A stretch of 64,000 nucleotides of DNA. It comes from an uncultured Chryseobacterium sp. Lineage in GTDB: Bacteria > Bacteroidota > Bacteroidia > Flavobacteriales > Weeksellaceae. Position 1 is the first letter of the stretch; every line of letters begins with the position of its first letter. Location: positions 1-64,000 of the forward strand of contig CAJYWN010000008.1 of the NCBI GenBank assembly GCA_913778275.1, given 5' to 3'. The notes under the pieces were generated by a model, which was given only the letters and a program-made list of their open reading frames with translations, was not told the DNA's origin and did not search any database. Shown in pieces: positions 15,010-23,736 of the stretch. Made by a program: the position numbers and the translations under genes.

Positions 15010-16851
15010 TTATTTCACCTCAACCAAATTGTCGTTCGGATTTACATCCGCAAGTCTCTGGCTGAAGTCGATTCCTATTAAAGACAGCTGCGATTTGCTG
15101 TAAGGAACGGTAATTGAATATTCTTTCTGGGTCCATGGCCAGTAAGGCATTGTTTTAAATTCACCATATTCATCCTTTTCTTTCCAGGTATGGGTCATAT
15201 TCATCGGAATCTGGTAATGAACCACCTTATTATCTTTTGTGATGACACTGAAATCTACCGGCATCGGAACCTGACCGTTATTAACCAAGGTGATCGTTGT
15301 AGATTTTGCATCGTATTTCACTTCTTTAATTCCATAATCAATTGTTTTTGTCGTATTGATCCAGTAATGATGAAACCACTTCAGATCCATCCCCGATACT
15401 TTCTGGGCAATATGCAGAAAATCTCTGTCGGAAGGATGTTTCAGCGCCCATTGTTGGTAATACTGTTTTAATGTTTCGGCTAAATTCTGCTCACCCATAA
15501 TATACCCCAGCTGTACCAGATACAATTCTCCTTTTACGTAAGAAGCATAGGTATAGGAAGTACCGTTGTCATGATGATCTCCCAGCCATACTGCAGGCTC
15601 TTCAATTCCTCTTTTGATAAAATTTCTGTATCCGTTAACGGAATTCACAAACGGATTCGGTAGTTCCTGTGCCGGCGGAAACAGCTGATTCATTACATAT
15701 CCCTCCGCATAACTCGTGAAACCTTCATCCATCCACGGACGCATCGGCTCATTTGTAGCCAGCATCTGCTGATACCAGGAATGAGCACCTTCGTGGGCCA
15801 TTAACCCCATCAATCCTTCAATATCCTTAGCTTCTCCCAGGATCATGGTACACATACCATATTCCATTCCACCATCTCCACCCTGAATAAAAGCATAAGT
15901 TGGATACACATATTTCCCGAAATGAGCATTCATCAGCTGATAATATTTTATAAGATAAGGCTGTGCTTCTTCCCAGACTTTTGTTTTATCATTATTCTGA
16001 TACACCAGAAATACTTTCGGGCCCTGCGGAACATCAAAACTTTTTACGATATAATCTTTGTCTGCCGCCCAGGCGAAATCGAGAATATTTTTTGCCGTCC
16101 ATTTCCATGTGGCTTTATTTTTATCGGCTTTAATTTTTGCATTCAGGTCATAGCCTTTTACTTCCGAAGGGTTTTCCAAAATACCGCCTGCTCCAATGAC
16201 GTAATCTTTGTTGATTTTAATGGTCACATCAAAATCTGCGAACGGAGCATGAAACTCTCTTCCGATATAATCGAAAGTTGCCCATCCGTCGTAGTCGTAT
16301 TCCGCAATTTTCGGATACCATTGCGTCATGGTCATATCCACGCCTTCCCTGTTGTTTCTTCCGCTTCTTCTGATCTGCTGCGGAATTACGGCATCCCATT
16401 CCAATGTAAAGGTTGTCGAAGAATTGGGCTTAATCGGTTCTGCAAGATATACTTTCATTACCGTTTCCTGAATTTCATATTTCAGGGTTTTGCCGTTTTG
16501 TTTAATCCAGTGGATATTCTGTGCGCCTTCCTGATCTTTCGGGATAGAGGCTAGTCTGGAAATTCCGTCTTTCTGCAATCTTGAGTCACCGTTTTTTCCC
16601 TGTCCGGCAACTCTTTGGTCCATCATGGAGTTGGGCTTAAAAGCATTCCAGTACAAATGGAAATAAACGACATCGAGTTGATCCGGCGAGTTGTTTTTAT
16701 AATCCAGGGTCTGTTTGCCTTCGTACGTGAATTTTTCAGCATTAACATCAATATCCATCCTGTATTTTGCACTCTGCTGATAATAAGGCCCCTGCTGAGC
16801 CTGAAACTGAGAAATGATAAACGCAAAAAGGATTGCAAAAGATCTTTTCAT
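15010..16851 (-). CDS. Secreted M1-family zinc metallopeptidase
   Basis: 613 residues. A signal peptide (~1-18, ending QFQAQ) sends it to the periplasm or outside. The gluzincin motif HEGAH is at ~351, with the third ligand Glu in DEGFTSYAEGY about 20 residues on, and GGMEYG shortly before, corresponding to the exopeptidase GxMEN motif with the Asn changed to Gly. The N-terminal ~230 residues form the beta-rich M1 domain. The family are aminopeptidases; the altered GxMEN motif makes classical aminopeptidase specificity uncertain. Monocistronic, with its own downstream terminator. Confidence 0.9.
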   Translation of the reverse strand: MKRSFAILFAFIISQFQAQQGPYYQQSAKYRMDIDVNAEKFTYEGKQTLDYKNNSPDQLDVVYFHLYWNAFKPNSMMDQRVAGQGKNGDSRLQKDGISRLASIPKDQEGAQNIHWIKQNGKTLKYEIQETVMKVYLAEPIKPNSSTTFTLEWDAVIPQQIRRSGRNNREGVDMTMTQWYPKIAEYDYDGWATFDYIGREFHAPFADFDVTIKINKDYVIGAGGILENPSEVKGYDLNAKIKADKNKATWKWTAKNILDFAWAADKDYIVKSFDVPQGPKVFLVYQNNDKTKVWEEAQPYLIKYYQLMNAHFGKYVYPTYAFIQGGDGGMEYGMCTMILGEAKDIEGLMGLMAHEGAHSWYQQMLATNEPMRPWMDEGFTSYAEGYVMNQLFPPAQELPNPFVNSVNGYRNFIKRGIEEPAVWLGDHHDNGTSYTYASYVKGELYLVQLGYIMGEQNLAETLKQYYQQWALKHPSDRDFLHIAQKVSGMDLKWFHHYWINTTKTIDYGIKEVKYDAKSTTITLVNNGQVPMPVDFSVITKDNKVVHYQIPMNMTHTWKEKDEYGEFKTMPYWPWTQKEYSITVPYSKSQLSLIGIDFSQRLADVNPNDNLVEVK

Positions 16852-16894
16852 GTATAAATTTATTTTTTTCTAAAGGTAAGTATTTAAAATAAAA

Positions 16895-16924
16895 AACCTC
16901 AAAAGTGGAGTTATTGTTGAGGTT
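16895..16924 (-). terminator. Minus-strand terminator
   Basis: The stem AACCTCAA / TTGAGGTT is followed, on the minus strand, by TTTTTT. It probably ends transcripts coming from the DinB-superfamily gene 170 bp upstream and insulates the M1 gene. Confidence 0.65.
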
Positions 16925-17097
16925 GTATTATTTTTAGATGAAATTAATTTTGATTGTTAAATTTTATCTTGAGGATTTCGCAGATGAAGCAGATTTTTTC
17001 CAATCTGATAAATTTGATTGTCTGCAAGAGATTATATCCAAATACGAATTTCACAAATCCTTACGAATCTAAGCACAAATAATTCGTTTGATTGTAT

Positions 17098-17562
17098 CTA
17101 ATTTAAAAGCTTTTTAATTAAAGTAATCTGTCCTAAATGATAATAACAATGTTCAACCATTCCGTCAATATTCCTGAGATAGGTTCCGTATTTTTTATCT
17201 ACAAAAACCTCGCTCATTTTAGAATCCGGCATCTGTTCCAATAATGTCGCAAATTTCTCAGCATCACCCCATAATTTGGTCTTCAGATTTTCCCACTGCT
17301 CTTCAGATTCAAGCGGTGGAAGATCGAAGCTGTATTGATCCCGTATTTCCAGATCACCGCCTTCAAAAACATGAATCAGTCCGGCAATATAATAATCAAT
17401 ATGAAAAGTAAGCATGGCAATGGTGTTGAGAGAGCCTACTTTTGTTGTTGCTTTTTCCTTATTTACATCGGATAGCTGATCTTTAAAATTGGTATTGGCA
17501 ATCCAGAGACCATCCAGCAATACTTCCCTGAATCTTTTGGCTAATTGTGATGTTGAGCTCAT
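17098..17562 (-). CDS. DinB-superfamily (DUF1572-like) four-helix protein
   Basis: 154 residues, nearly all helical, with conserved His in LTFHIDYYIAG and EHCYYHLGQITLIKKLL, the metal-ligand pattern of the DinB/YfiT damage-inducible hydrolase superfamily (unrelated to the polymerase also named DinB). Members are thiol transferases or metal-dependent hydrolases; the substrate cannot be told from sequence. It stands alone between two terminators. Confidence 0.75.
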   Translation of the reverse strand: MSSTSQLAKRFREVLLDGLWIANTNFKDQLSDVNKEKATTKVGSLNTIAMLTFHIDYYIAGLIHVFEGGDLEIRDQYSFDLPPLESEEQWENLKTKLWGDAEKFATLLEQMPDSKMSEVFVDKKYGTYLRNIDGMVEHCYYHLGQITLIKKLLN

Positions 17563-17659
17563 AGTTTTTATTTTTTAAAGATAAGTTTTCTAAACACAAA
17601 TTTCCCAAATGAAAAACACAATTTTAAACACAAAATTTTGCAATTCGTGGATAAATAAA

Positions 17660-17694
17660 AAATCCTTCAAGGTTTTTGAAACCTTGAAGGATTT
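17660..17694 (-). terminator. Strong terminator after the 563-residue gene
   Basis: A perfect 16-bp stem, AAATCCTTCAAGGTTT with AAACCTTGAAGGATTT, and a 3-nt loop, followed on the minus strand by TTTTTATTTAT. A related AACCTTGAAGGTTT occurs near 1190. Confidence 0.85.
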
Positions 17695-17712
17695 AGATCT
17701 CTAATAGAAATA

Positions 17713-19404
17713 TTATTTTTTAGCCGGAATTTCTTTCTTTCCGCTTTGTAAAATCTTTTCTAATATTCGTAATGTGATCAGATAAGTAGGCTTAACACCC
17801 GTTAACCCCAATCCACCGGAAGAAAGCGTGCTTCCTGTTTCAAGCGGATTATCTGATGCATAGTACGCATACATTACAAAAAGATCCGGTGTGATATGAT
17901 GCCTGATCTTAGAAGCTACCTGAATGGCTTTCTGATAATGCGCTCCTTCCATTTCCAGTCCGATTGCTTTCCACGAGGTGTTCATAAAATATGAAAGAAT
18001 ATCCCTGTTCTGAAGCGAAGTTCCCAATACGGTAATCATCGGCCCTTCAAAAGCCTGTAATTCGTCGTCCTTGAAATCTTCAAGCTTTAAGGCATTTTCA
18101 AAAGGGTAATTATCGGCTGTTCCTTCAAAAATATGAGAAGTCGGGATCATAATATCTCCTTTTCCGCCGGCGAGAATCCCCGCTTTCCCCATAATGGAAA
18201 CGGATTTTACTTTCATCATATAGACTTCTCCTTTATGCTCGAAAGGCCTAAGCAATTCGTCCATCACCTCAAAAGCCTGTTCTCCGAAAGCGTAGTCGAA
18301 AACCATGATCACATCATCGCCCCCGAATTTAATATCCTGGAACGGCGTATTTTTAAGTTCGGTCTTGCTGAGGTCAATGATCTGAACATCAATATTACTT
18401 CCGCTCTTATCATTTATATAGACCATACCCTGTTCCAAAGCATATTTTGAAACTTTGTCGCGAAGTTCTTTTTTATCTGAAATTTCACCGTAAAGTTTGT
18501 AGTCCACTTCTTTGTGATCCTTTTTCTTAAGGGCTTCATTGGCATACAGCATATTTTTCACCGAATGCATATTGGCGGAAATGATATGAAGCGGACGCAT
18601 GTGAAGGTCATTTTCATACAAAACCTCTTTCACTTTATGAGCCCATTTTTCCCCGAAATAATGATGCCCTACTCTTTCTTTTAAAATTGCACTGAAATGG
18701 ATTTCGCGTTCTCGGGTCTGCTTGGCATCTTCAAGGCTTACTTTCGCCAGATTATAGATGATTTTGAAAAGACGGTCCGGATTGCTGTCTTCGCCAAACG
18801 TATTGTAGGCATTTAGCGTTTCATCAAAAGTCCTTCCGATAAGAGATGACAAATGAATCAAGGCAACTTCTTTTTCTTTTCTGCTGAATTTTTTTTCACC
18901 TTTTACTACTTCTTCAATGATCTTGAAGGCCCGTGTAGGCTTCCAGTTTTCATCCTGAATGAAGGCCAGATTTCTCACTTTATCTGCTTCTATAAATAAG
19001 AAGGTTAAATGGGTAAGAATATCATAGATCTCCGAACGGCCCAGAAGCACTTCAATATTCATCTGGTGTTCATCGATCCTGTAGCAGTTTCTTCTTCTCT
19101 TTTTGGGAACAATCGGTTCGAAACTTCCTTTATCAAACCCTTCATCCGAAGTAAGGTGAATAAAAGCACACTCTTCAATTCCTTCCGGAAGCCTGTCCAG
19201 CACATACATCAAACCGTTCAGTTCGAGTTTGCTTGGCACATTCATACTTCCGTAGATCTCCGGGTTGATGGTTTTCAACAAACTTCTGATCGTCTCCCCC
19301 GAAACACCGGCAGGTTTAAAAAAACCTCTGTAAAAGAGGTGTCTCATAGAAATATACAATCTTTCAATTGCTTCCGTTGTTTCTCTTGCTCTAGAATTTG
19401 TCAT
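17713..19404 (-). CDS. Uncharacterised Bacteroidota protein (DUF6909-like) with nucleoside-phosphorylase-like motif
   Basis: 563 residues from the ATG at 19404; the upstream TTG lies inside the -7 box. The N-terminal half (~1-300) is helical, with no family I can name beyond a tentative DUF6909. The C-terminal half contains GKAGILAGGKGDIMIPTSH and GLEMEGAHY (Glu484-Met-Glu486), which match the GDxxxxT and EME motifs of purine nucleoside phosphorylases and AMP nucleosidases. An activity on nucleosides or nucleotides is therefore plausible but unproven. It is single-copy here, monocistronic, with a consensus promoter and strong terminator. Confidence 0.7.
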   Translation of the reverse strand: MTNSRARETTEAIERLYISMRHLFYRGFFKPAGVSGETIRSLLKTINPEIYGSMNVPSKLELNGLMYVLDRLPEGIEECAFIHLTSDEGFDKGSFEPIVPKKRRRNCYRIDEHQMNIEVLLGRSEIYDILTHLTFLFIEADKVRNLAFIQDENWKPTRAFKIIEEVVKGEKKFSRKEKEVALIHLSSLIGRTFDETLNAYNTFGEDSNPDRLFKIIYNLAKVSLEDAKQTREREIHFSAILKERVGHHYFGEKWAHKVKEVLYENDLHMRPLHIISANMHSVKNMLYANEALKKKDHKEVDYKLYGEISDKKELRDKVSKYALEQGMVYINDKSGSNIDVQIIDLSKTELKNTPFQDIKFGGDDVIMVFDYAFGEQAFEVMDELLRPFEHKGEVYMMKVKSVSIMGKAGILAGGKGDIMIPTSHIFEGTADNYPFENALKLEDFKDDELQAFEGPMITVLGTSLQNRDILSYFMNTSWKAIGLEMEGAHYQKAIQVASKIRHHITPDLFVMYAYYASDNPLETGSTLSSGGLGLTGVKPTYLITLRILEKILQSGKKEIPAKK

Positions 19405-19419
19405 AAAATAAATTTCACA

Positions 19420-19427
19420 CAAATATA
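19420..19427 (-). promoter_or_regulatory. -7 box TATATTTG for the 563-residue gene
   Basis: Consensus TAnnTTTG on the minus strand, 15 bp upstream of the ATG at 19404. It also overlaps and so rules out the TTG at 19422 as start. Confidence 0.6.
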
Positions 19428-19572
19428 CAAAATCTCCCTCTAAGTTATTTTAAGTGTCTTTTAATAAAAGGTTTAACATAATATAATAGAGTGCCGCTTA
19501 TTGCATATAAAATGTAAAGATCAATTTCAAAAGACATTCAATCCCTATTACTCTCAAATTGGAAAATTAATC

Positions 19573-19678
19573 AGGAGCTTAATCCCGCTTTCTGCTGTAT
19601 CTTTTTTGTTCGCAGCAGCCAGGCTGAGTCCGCCGTGGCCCTTTCCGGACAAAAAAGGATGTCGCGGAAATCGGGGCT
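19573..19678 (-). repeat. Palindromic interspersed element, copy C (minus orientation, long core)
   Basis: Read on the minus strand it begins AGCCCCGATTTCCGCGACAT and ends AGCAGAAAGCGGGATTAAGC-TCCT. The core's base is the inverted pair TTTTTTGT-CCG / CG-AACAAAAAA, with an inner stem GTCCG / CGGAC (19629-19652). Ends match copies A, B and D. Confidence 0.75.
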
Positions 19679-19702
19679 GGGAAATGATTGCGTGTAAAAC
19701 CA

Positions 19703-19757
19703 CCCCGTCAAAAATTTCTTTGAAAATTTTGCCACCCCTCCAGAAGAGGGGAATTTC
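19703..19757 (+). repeat. CACCCC-type dispersed repeat, copy 1
   Basis: CACCCCGTC, then a TTTGAAAATTT stretch, CACCCCTCCAGAAGAGGGG and AATTT. It aligns with 23649-23692 (TACCCTGTC ... CCACCCCTTCAGACAAAGGG). The CCCCTC/GAGGGG part forms a short hairpin. Confidence 0.5.
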
Positions 19758-20181
19758 AGGTCACGTGTACCACTATGCAAGACTGAAGTTCTTTAAGCCT
19801 AAAATATATACATTGTGAGCTAAACCGGTAAATCAGTAAATAACCATAGATTCTCGTTCTACTTTGTTTTATATCAGAATGACAAATCTTATTTTTTACA
19901 GGAGAGAAATCCCTAAAATCACAGTATTAATAAAAATAAATTCAGAAATTATTAAAATAAATAAAAATAATTTACCATTCTTATGGTTTTAATTTATAAA
20001 TTGTGCTTAGATAATAATTCTGGGAACGCGAGCAATCCTACATTTCCATTGCTTTTGTTTTTTTATAGCTCTATTTTTAAGACACCCCTTCAAAAACCAA
20101 ATTAACGTTTAATTTTTTGTTAATTTTCATAACACCCCCTTAATTTTCTAGAGTTAAAATATTTTCTGTTCATTTTTTTCG

Positions 20182-20189
20182 TAAATTTG
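20182..20189 (+). promoter_or_regulatory. glnN -7 promoter box TAAATTTG
   Basis: Consensus TAnnTTTG ending 23 bp before the glnN ATG. Confidence 0.55.
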
Positions 20190-20212
20190 CGTCGTAAAAA
20201 ATCAAACCTAAT

Positions 20213-22408
20213 ATGTCAACTTTAAGATTCAAAGCGTTAGAAACTTTACCATTTAAGGACTTTAGAAGAGATAATTCTGTAGAAGTTCCTGTAAAACTAT
20301 CCGAATTGTTTTGCCAAAATGTTTTCTCAGAAGAGACGATGAGAGAATATTTAACCAAAGAAGCATTCAATTCTATTATAGACGCAGTAAAAAGAGGAAC
20401 TAAAATCCAGAGACACATTGCCGATCAGGTAGCTGTAGCAATGAAAGACTGGGCTATGAGCAAAGGGGTAACACACTACACCCACTGGTTCCAGCCTTTA
20501 ACAGGAAGCACTGCTGAAAAACACGACTCTTTTTTCACTCCTATCGAAGGCGGAAGAGCAATCGAAAGATTCAGCGGAAATTTATTGATCCAGCAGGAGC
20601 CGGATGCATCTTCTTTCCCGAACGGTGGTATAAGAAACACTTTTGAAGCAAGAGGTTATACGGCATGGGATCCTACATCTCCGGCATTTATCATGGGAAC
20701 AACTTTATGTATTCCTTCTATTTTCATCTCTTATACCGGAGAAACTCTGGATTATAAGGCACCTCTTCTAAGAGCTTTGAACGCTGTAGACGAGGCTGCA
20801 ACCAACGTAATGCAGTATTTCGACAAAAACGTTACCAAAGTGACGCCTACTTTAGGTTGGGAGCAGGAATATTTCCTTATTGACTCTGCATTATACCAAT
20901 CCCGCCCGGATTTGGTTTTAACAGGAAAAACATTATTAGGACACGCTCCGGCAAAAGGACAGCAGCTTGATGATCATTATTTCGGTTCTATTCCTACAAG
21001 AGTAATGAACTTCATGAAGGAATTGGAAATTGAATGTATGAAACTGGGAATCCCTGTAACCACAAGACACAACGAGGTAGCACCGAACCAGTTCGAGCTT
21101 GCGCCGATGTTTGAGGAAGTAAACGTTGCGGTAGACCACAATTCTTTATTGATGGATGTTATGGCAAGAATTGCCCACAGACACCACTTCCATATTCTTT
21201 TACATGAAAAGCCATTTGCAGGTGTAAACGGAAGCGGAAAACACAACAACTGGTCTTTGGCAACCGATACGGGTGAAAACCTTTTAAGCCCCGGAAAAAA
21301 TCCTAAGAAAAATTTACAGTTCTTAACATTCTTCGTTAATACGATTAAAGCGGTTCATGAATACGCCGACCTTTTAAGAGCAAGTATCGCTTCTGCAAGC
21401 AACGACCACAGATTAGGGGCCAACGAAGCACCGCCGGCAATTATTTCCGTATTCATCGGAAGCCAGCTGTTCAGAGTGTTGGAAGAACTTGAAAAAGTAA
21501 CGGAAGGAAAACTTTCTCCGGACGAAAAAACAGATTTAAAACTGAATGTAGTTGGAAAAATCCCTGAAATTTTGTTGGATAATACTGACAGAAACAGAAC
21601 TTCTCCTTTTGCATTCACAGGAAATAAATTCGAGATCAGAGCAGTAGGATCTTCTGCAAACTGTGCAGAGTCTATGACGGTGATGAATACGATTGCCGCT
21701 AAGCAGCTTCGTGATTTCAAAAAAGAAGTTGATGCATTAATTGAAAAAGGCCTTAAGAAAGATGAAGCCATCTTCAATGTATTAAGAGAATACATCAAGC
21801 AGTGTAAAAATATTATGTTTGAAGGTGACGGGTACTCTGACGACTGGGCAAAAGAAGCTGAAAAAAGAGGATTAAACAACCTGAAAACTACTCCTGAAGC
21901 TCTTAAGCAGGAAATGGATGAGAAATTCTTAGCACTTTACGAAGAGATGGGAATCTTCACCCATAGAGAAGTTGAGGCAAGAAATGAAATCAAACTGGAA
22001 AAATATTCAACGGTTATTGATATTGAAGCAAGAGTATTAAGTGATATTGCCAGAAATCACATTATTCCTTCTGCATTAAATTATCAGAACAGACTGATTG
22101 AGAACGTAAAAGGTCTTAAGGAAATTTTCGGAGAGAATGATTTCAAGTCTTTAGCAAAAGAACAGATGAGCTTAATCTCAAGTATTTCTGAAAATGTTTC
22201 CAAGATCAAATTAGGCGTTGAAGATCTGATCAAGGCAAGAGAAGAGGCAAAAGCAGTTAATGAGAGCCAAAAGCAGGCTGAAGATTACTGTAATAAAGTT
22301 AAGCCATTATTCGACGACATCAGAGAAGCATCAGATGCTTTAGAAATGATGGTGGATGATGAACTTTGGCCAATGACAAAATATAGAGAAATGTTATTTA
22401 CAAAGTAA
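20213..22408 (+). CDS. glnN: Glutamine synthetase type III
   Basis: A 731-residue GSIII enzyme, making glutamine from glutamate, ammonia and ATP. It is far longer than GSI (~470) and has the GSIII N-terminus (RFKALETLPFKDF), with catalytic-core segments GWEQEYFLID, HNEVAPNQFELAPMFEE, HEKPFAGVNGSGKHNNWS and NRTSPFAFTGNKFEIRAVGSS. ATG at 20213 is supported by the -7 box. It is monocistronic with a strong terminator; no PII or amtB gene is adjacent, so regulation is likely transcriptional or through distant genes. Confidence 0.97.
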   Translation: MSTLRFKALETLPFKDFRRDNSVEVPVKLSELFCQNVFSEETMREYLTKEAFNSIIDAVKRGTKIQRHIADQVAVAMKDWAMSKGVTHYTHWFQPLTGSTAEKHDSFFTPIEGGRAIERFSGNLLIQQEPDASSFPNGGIRNTFEARGYTAWDPTSPAFIMGTTLCIPSIFISYTGETLDYKAPLLRALNAVDEAATNVMQYFDKNVTKVTPTLGWEQEYFLIDSALYQSRPDLVLTGKTLLGHAPAKGQQLDDHYFGSIPTRVMNFMKELEIECMKLGIPVTTRHNEVAPNQFELAPMFEEVNVAVDHNSLLMDVMARIAHRHHFHILLHEKPFAGVNGSGKHNNWSLATDTGENLLSPGKNPKKNLQFLTFFVNTIKAVHEYADLLRASIASASNDHRLGANEAPPAIISVFIGSQLFRVLEELEKVTEGKLSPDEKTDLKLNVVGKIPEILLDNTDRNRTSPFAFTGNKFEIRAVGSSANCAESMTVMNTIAAKQLRDFKKEVDALIEKGLKKDEAIFNVLREYIKQCKNIMFEGDGYSDDWAKEAEKRGLNNLKTTPEALKQEMDEKFLALYEEMGIFTHREVEARNEIKLEKYSTVIDIEARVLSDIARNHIIPSALNYQNRLIENVKGLKEIFGENDFKSLAKEQMSLISSISENVSKIKLGVEDLIKAREEAKAVNESQKQAEDYCNKVKPLFDDIREASDALEMMVDDELWPMTKYREMLFTK

Positions 22409-22432
22409 CATCTGTAAAGTTCCATATTAGTA

Positions 22433-22459
22433 AACTCTCCGGTATTTCTTCGGAGAGTT
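22433..22459 (+). terminator. glnN terminator
   Basis: The 9-bp stem AACTCTCCG / CGGAGAGTT is followed by a run of seven T. Confidence 0.9.
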
Positions 22460-22464
22460 TTTTT

Positions 22465-22834
22465 ATTACCTAAACTTAAGAAGTCCATTTAATTTCAACT
22501 TAACTACCATTTGGATTTCAACCGGTTATAATTTTAAAAGCTGTTAAATACAGCCAATTCTGCAATCTGATAAAATTAGAGTTATTGCATATATACCACA
22601 GATTTTAAAGCATATATATTTTATTTTTGTTAAAGAATCTTAATAAAAAAAACCGCGAACATACCCAAAACAGGCGGTTGCGGTTTATTTTTCTTTAACA
22701 TACTTAAATAATATGTTAAAATGTGTTAAAAAGAGAACATGATAATAGTCATATCAAAGCCCTTTTATAAGGAATACATATTTTTGTAATGCTTTTGAAA
22801 AATACTATTCCTTTAACACGGTAATCAAATATAT
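22465..22834. other. Gene-free AT-rich region between glnN and the NlpC/P60 gene
   Basis: No ORF is credible. It contains a terminator-like hairpin (22650-22686) preceded by TATTTTTG near 22620, so a very short RNA could be made, and a -7-like TATTTTTG at 22779-22786, 48 bp before the NlpC/P60 start. Nothing resembling a known riboswitch or ncRNA was recognised. Confidence 0.4.
22650..22686 (+). terminator. Terminator-like hairpin AAACCGC / GCGGTTT
   Basis: A 7-bp GC-rich stem with a 23-nt loop; A run before and TATTTTTC after, so it could act in either direction. What it would terminate is unclear. Confidence 0.45.
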
Positions 22835-23548
22835 ATGAAGAAAAGAGTTTTGTTTTATTTAGTTGCTTTAGTTTCTACTGTATCGTTACAATCGTGTGTT
22901 ACCAACTACGTAGTTTCAAAACCAGCAACTTACGCTAAAGAATACAAAACAGATGCCAAACTGGCTTCATTCGACACTCAAAAGATGGAGCAGGATAAGC
23001 AGCAACTGATCAATTCATTCCTTGCAGAAAAGGCAGCTTCTTTAGCAAACACTAAAAATTCCATTAAAAATTCTGAGATTGCCAAGGCAATCATGCACAA
23101 TAAAACCATTGACAATATCTTAACTGAAGCTCAGACTTACCTTGGAACACCTTACCGATATGGGGGGATGACCAGAAACGGGATAGACTGCTCGGCTTTT
23201 GTTCTTTCTGTTTTCGGGGCAGCAGCAGGCCTTAGCTTACCAAGAGTAGCGGCTTCCCAATCCCAGGAAGGAGAAAGAGTGGAAAAAGAAAACCTTCAGA
23301 AAGGAGATTTAATCTTCTTTTCTCACGGAAGAAGAATTTCTCACGTAGGTATTGTAGAAAGTGTATCGGAAGATGGTGAAGTAAAATTCATTCACGCTGC
23401 TACATCAAAAGGAGTAATGGTTTCTTCACTGAACGACTCTTATTGGGGTCCTAAGTACCGATTCGGAAAAAGAATCATCAATGAGAACGGAGAAGCAATC
23501 AACAATCTTGCAGCGACAACTCCCGCGTCAAACGGAACAAGTTTTTAA
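22835..23548 (+). CDS. NlpC/P60 peptidoglycan endopeptidase lipoprotein
   Basis: 237 residues. A lipoprotein signal (~1-20, lipobox LQSC with Cys21) anchors it to a membrane. The C40 peptidase domain (~97-212) has the catalytic Cys119 in GIDCSAF, His170 in ISHVGIV and a third polar residue at IHA (~187). The family cuts D-Glu-diaminopimelate bonds of peptidoglycan. A helical spacer (~35-95) separates anchor and domain. Monocistronic with a terminator. Confidence 0.9.
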   Translation: MKKRVLFYLVALVSTVSLQSCVTNYVVSKPATYAKEYKTDAKLASFDTQKMEQDKQQLINSFLAEKAASLANTKNSIKNSEIAKAIMHNKTIDNILTEAQTYLGTPYRYGGMTRNGIDCSAFVLSVFGAAAGLSLPRVAASQSQEGERVEKENLQKGDLIFFSHGRRISHVGIVESVSEDGEVKFIHAATSKGVMVSSLNDSYWGPKYRFGKRIINENGEAINNLAATTPASNGTSF

Positions 23549-23573
23549 TTTTAAATAATTGATTTAAATAATG

Positions 23574-23597
23574 AAACCATCAAAACTTTGATGGTTT
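23574..23597 (+). terminator. NlpC/P60 gene terminator
   Basis: The 11-bp stem AAACCATCAAA / TTTGATGGTTT with a 2-nt loop, followed by T residues. Confidence 0.85.
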
Positions 23598-23648
23598 TTT
23601 TATTGATGAATTGTTTTGCTTAATTGGAGGTAACTTTTTTTGACTACC

Positions 23649-23692
23649 CTGTCTTTTGCCTTGCAAAATCCACCCCTTCAGACAAAGGGAAT
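23649..23692 (+). repeat. CACCCC-type dispersed repeat, copy 2
   Basis: A diverged copy of 19703-19757: TACCCTGTC, TTGCAAAATCC and ACCCCTTCAGACAAAGGG-AATT. It lies between the convergent NlpC/P60 and pentapeptide genes. Confidence 0.4.
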
Positions 23693-23736
23693 TACTTTCT
23701 CTGATACTTTCGGATAAAATTTATATAAATAGCAAA

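Larger units (their letters stand above)
19428..20181. other. Long gene-free region before glnN
   Basis: About 750 bp with no plausible gene. It holds palindromic element C (19573-19678), a CACCCC-type repeat (19703-19757), a degenerate relative of the GATCC repeat (~19850-19891) and an AT-rich stretch. Nearer glnN are two ACACCCC boxes, at 20082-20088 and 20132-20138, 50 bp apart, which might be sites for a regulator. A 69-codon minus-strand frame across 19571-19780 is produced by the repeats and is not taken as a gene. Confidence 0.6.

Noticed and set aside
15922..16554. 210-codon antisense frame inside the M1 peptidase gene
   Set aside because: Shadow frame, Phe- and Ile-rich, no promoter or homology.
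19571..19780. 69-codon minus-strand frame over repeats
   Set aside because: Its sequence is the translation of palindromic element C and the adjacent repeat, so not evidence of a gene.
21355..21879. 174-codon antisense frame inside glnN
   Set aside because: Antisense shadow of a highly conserved gene with no recognisable domain.
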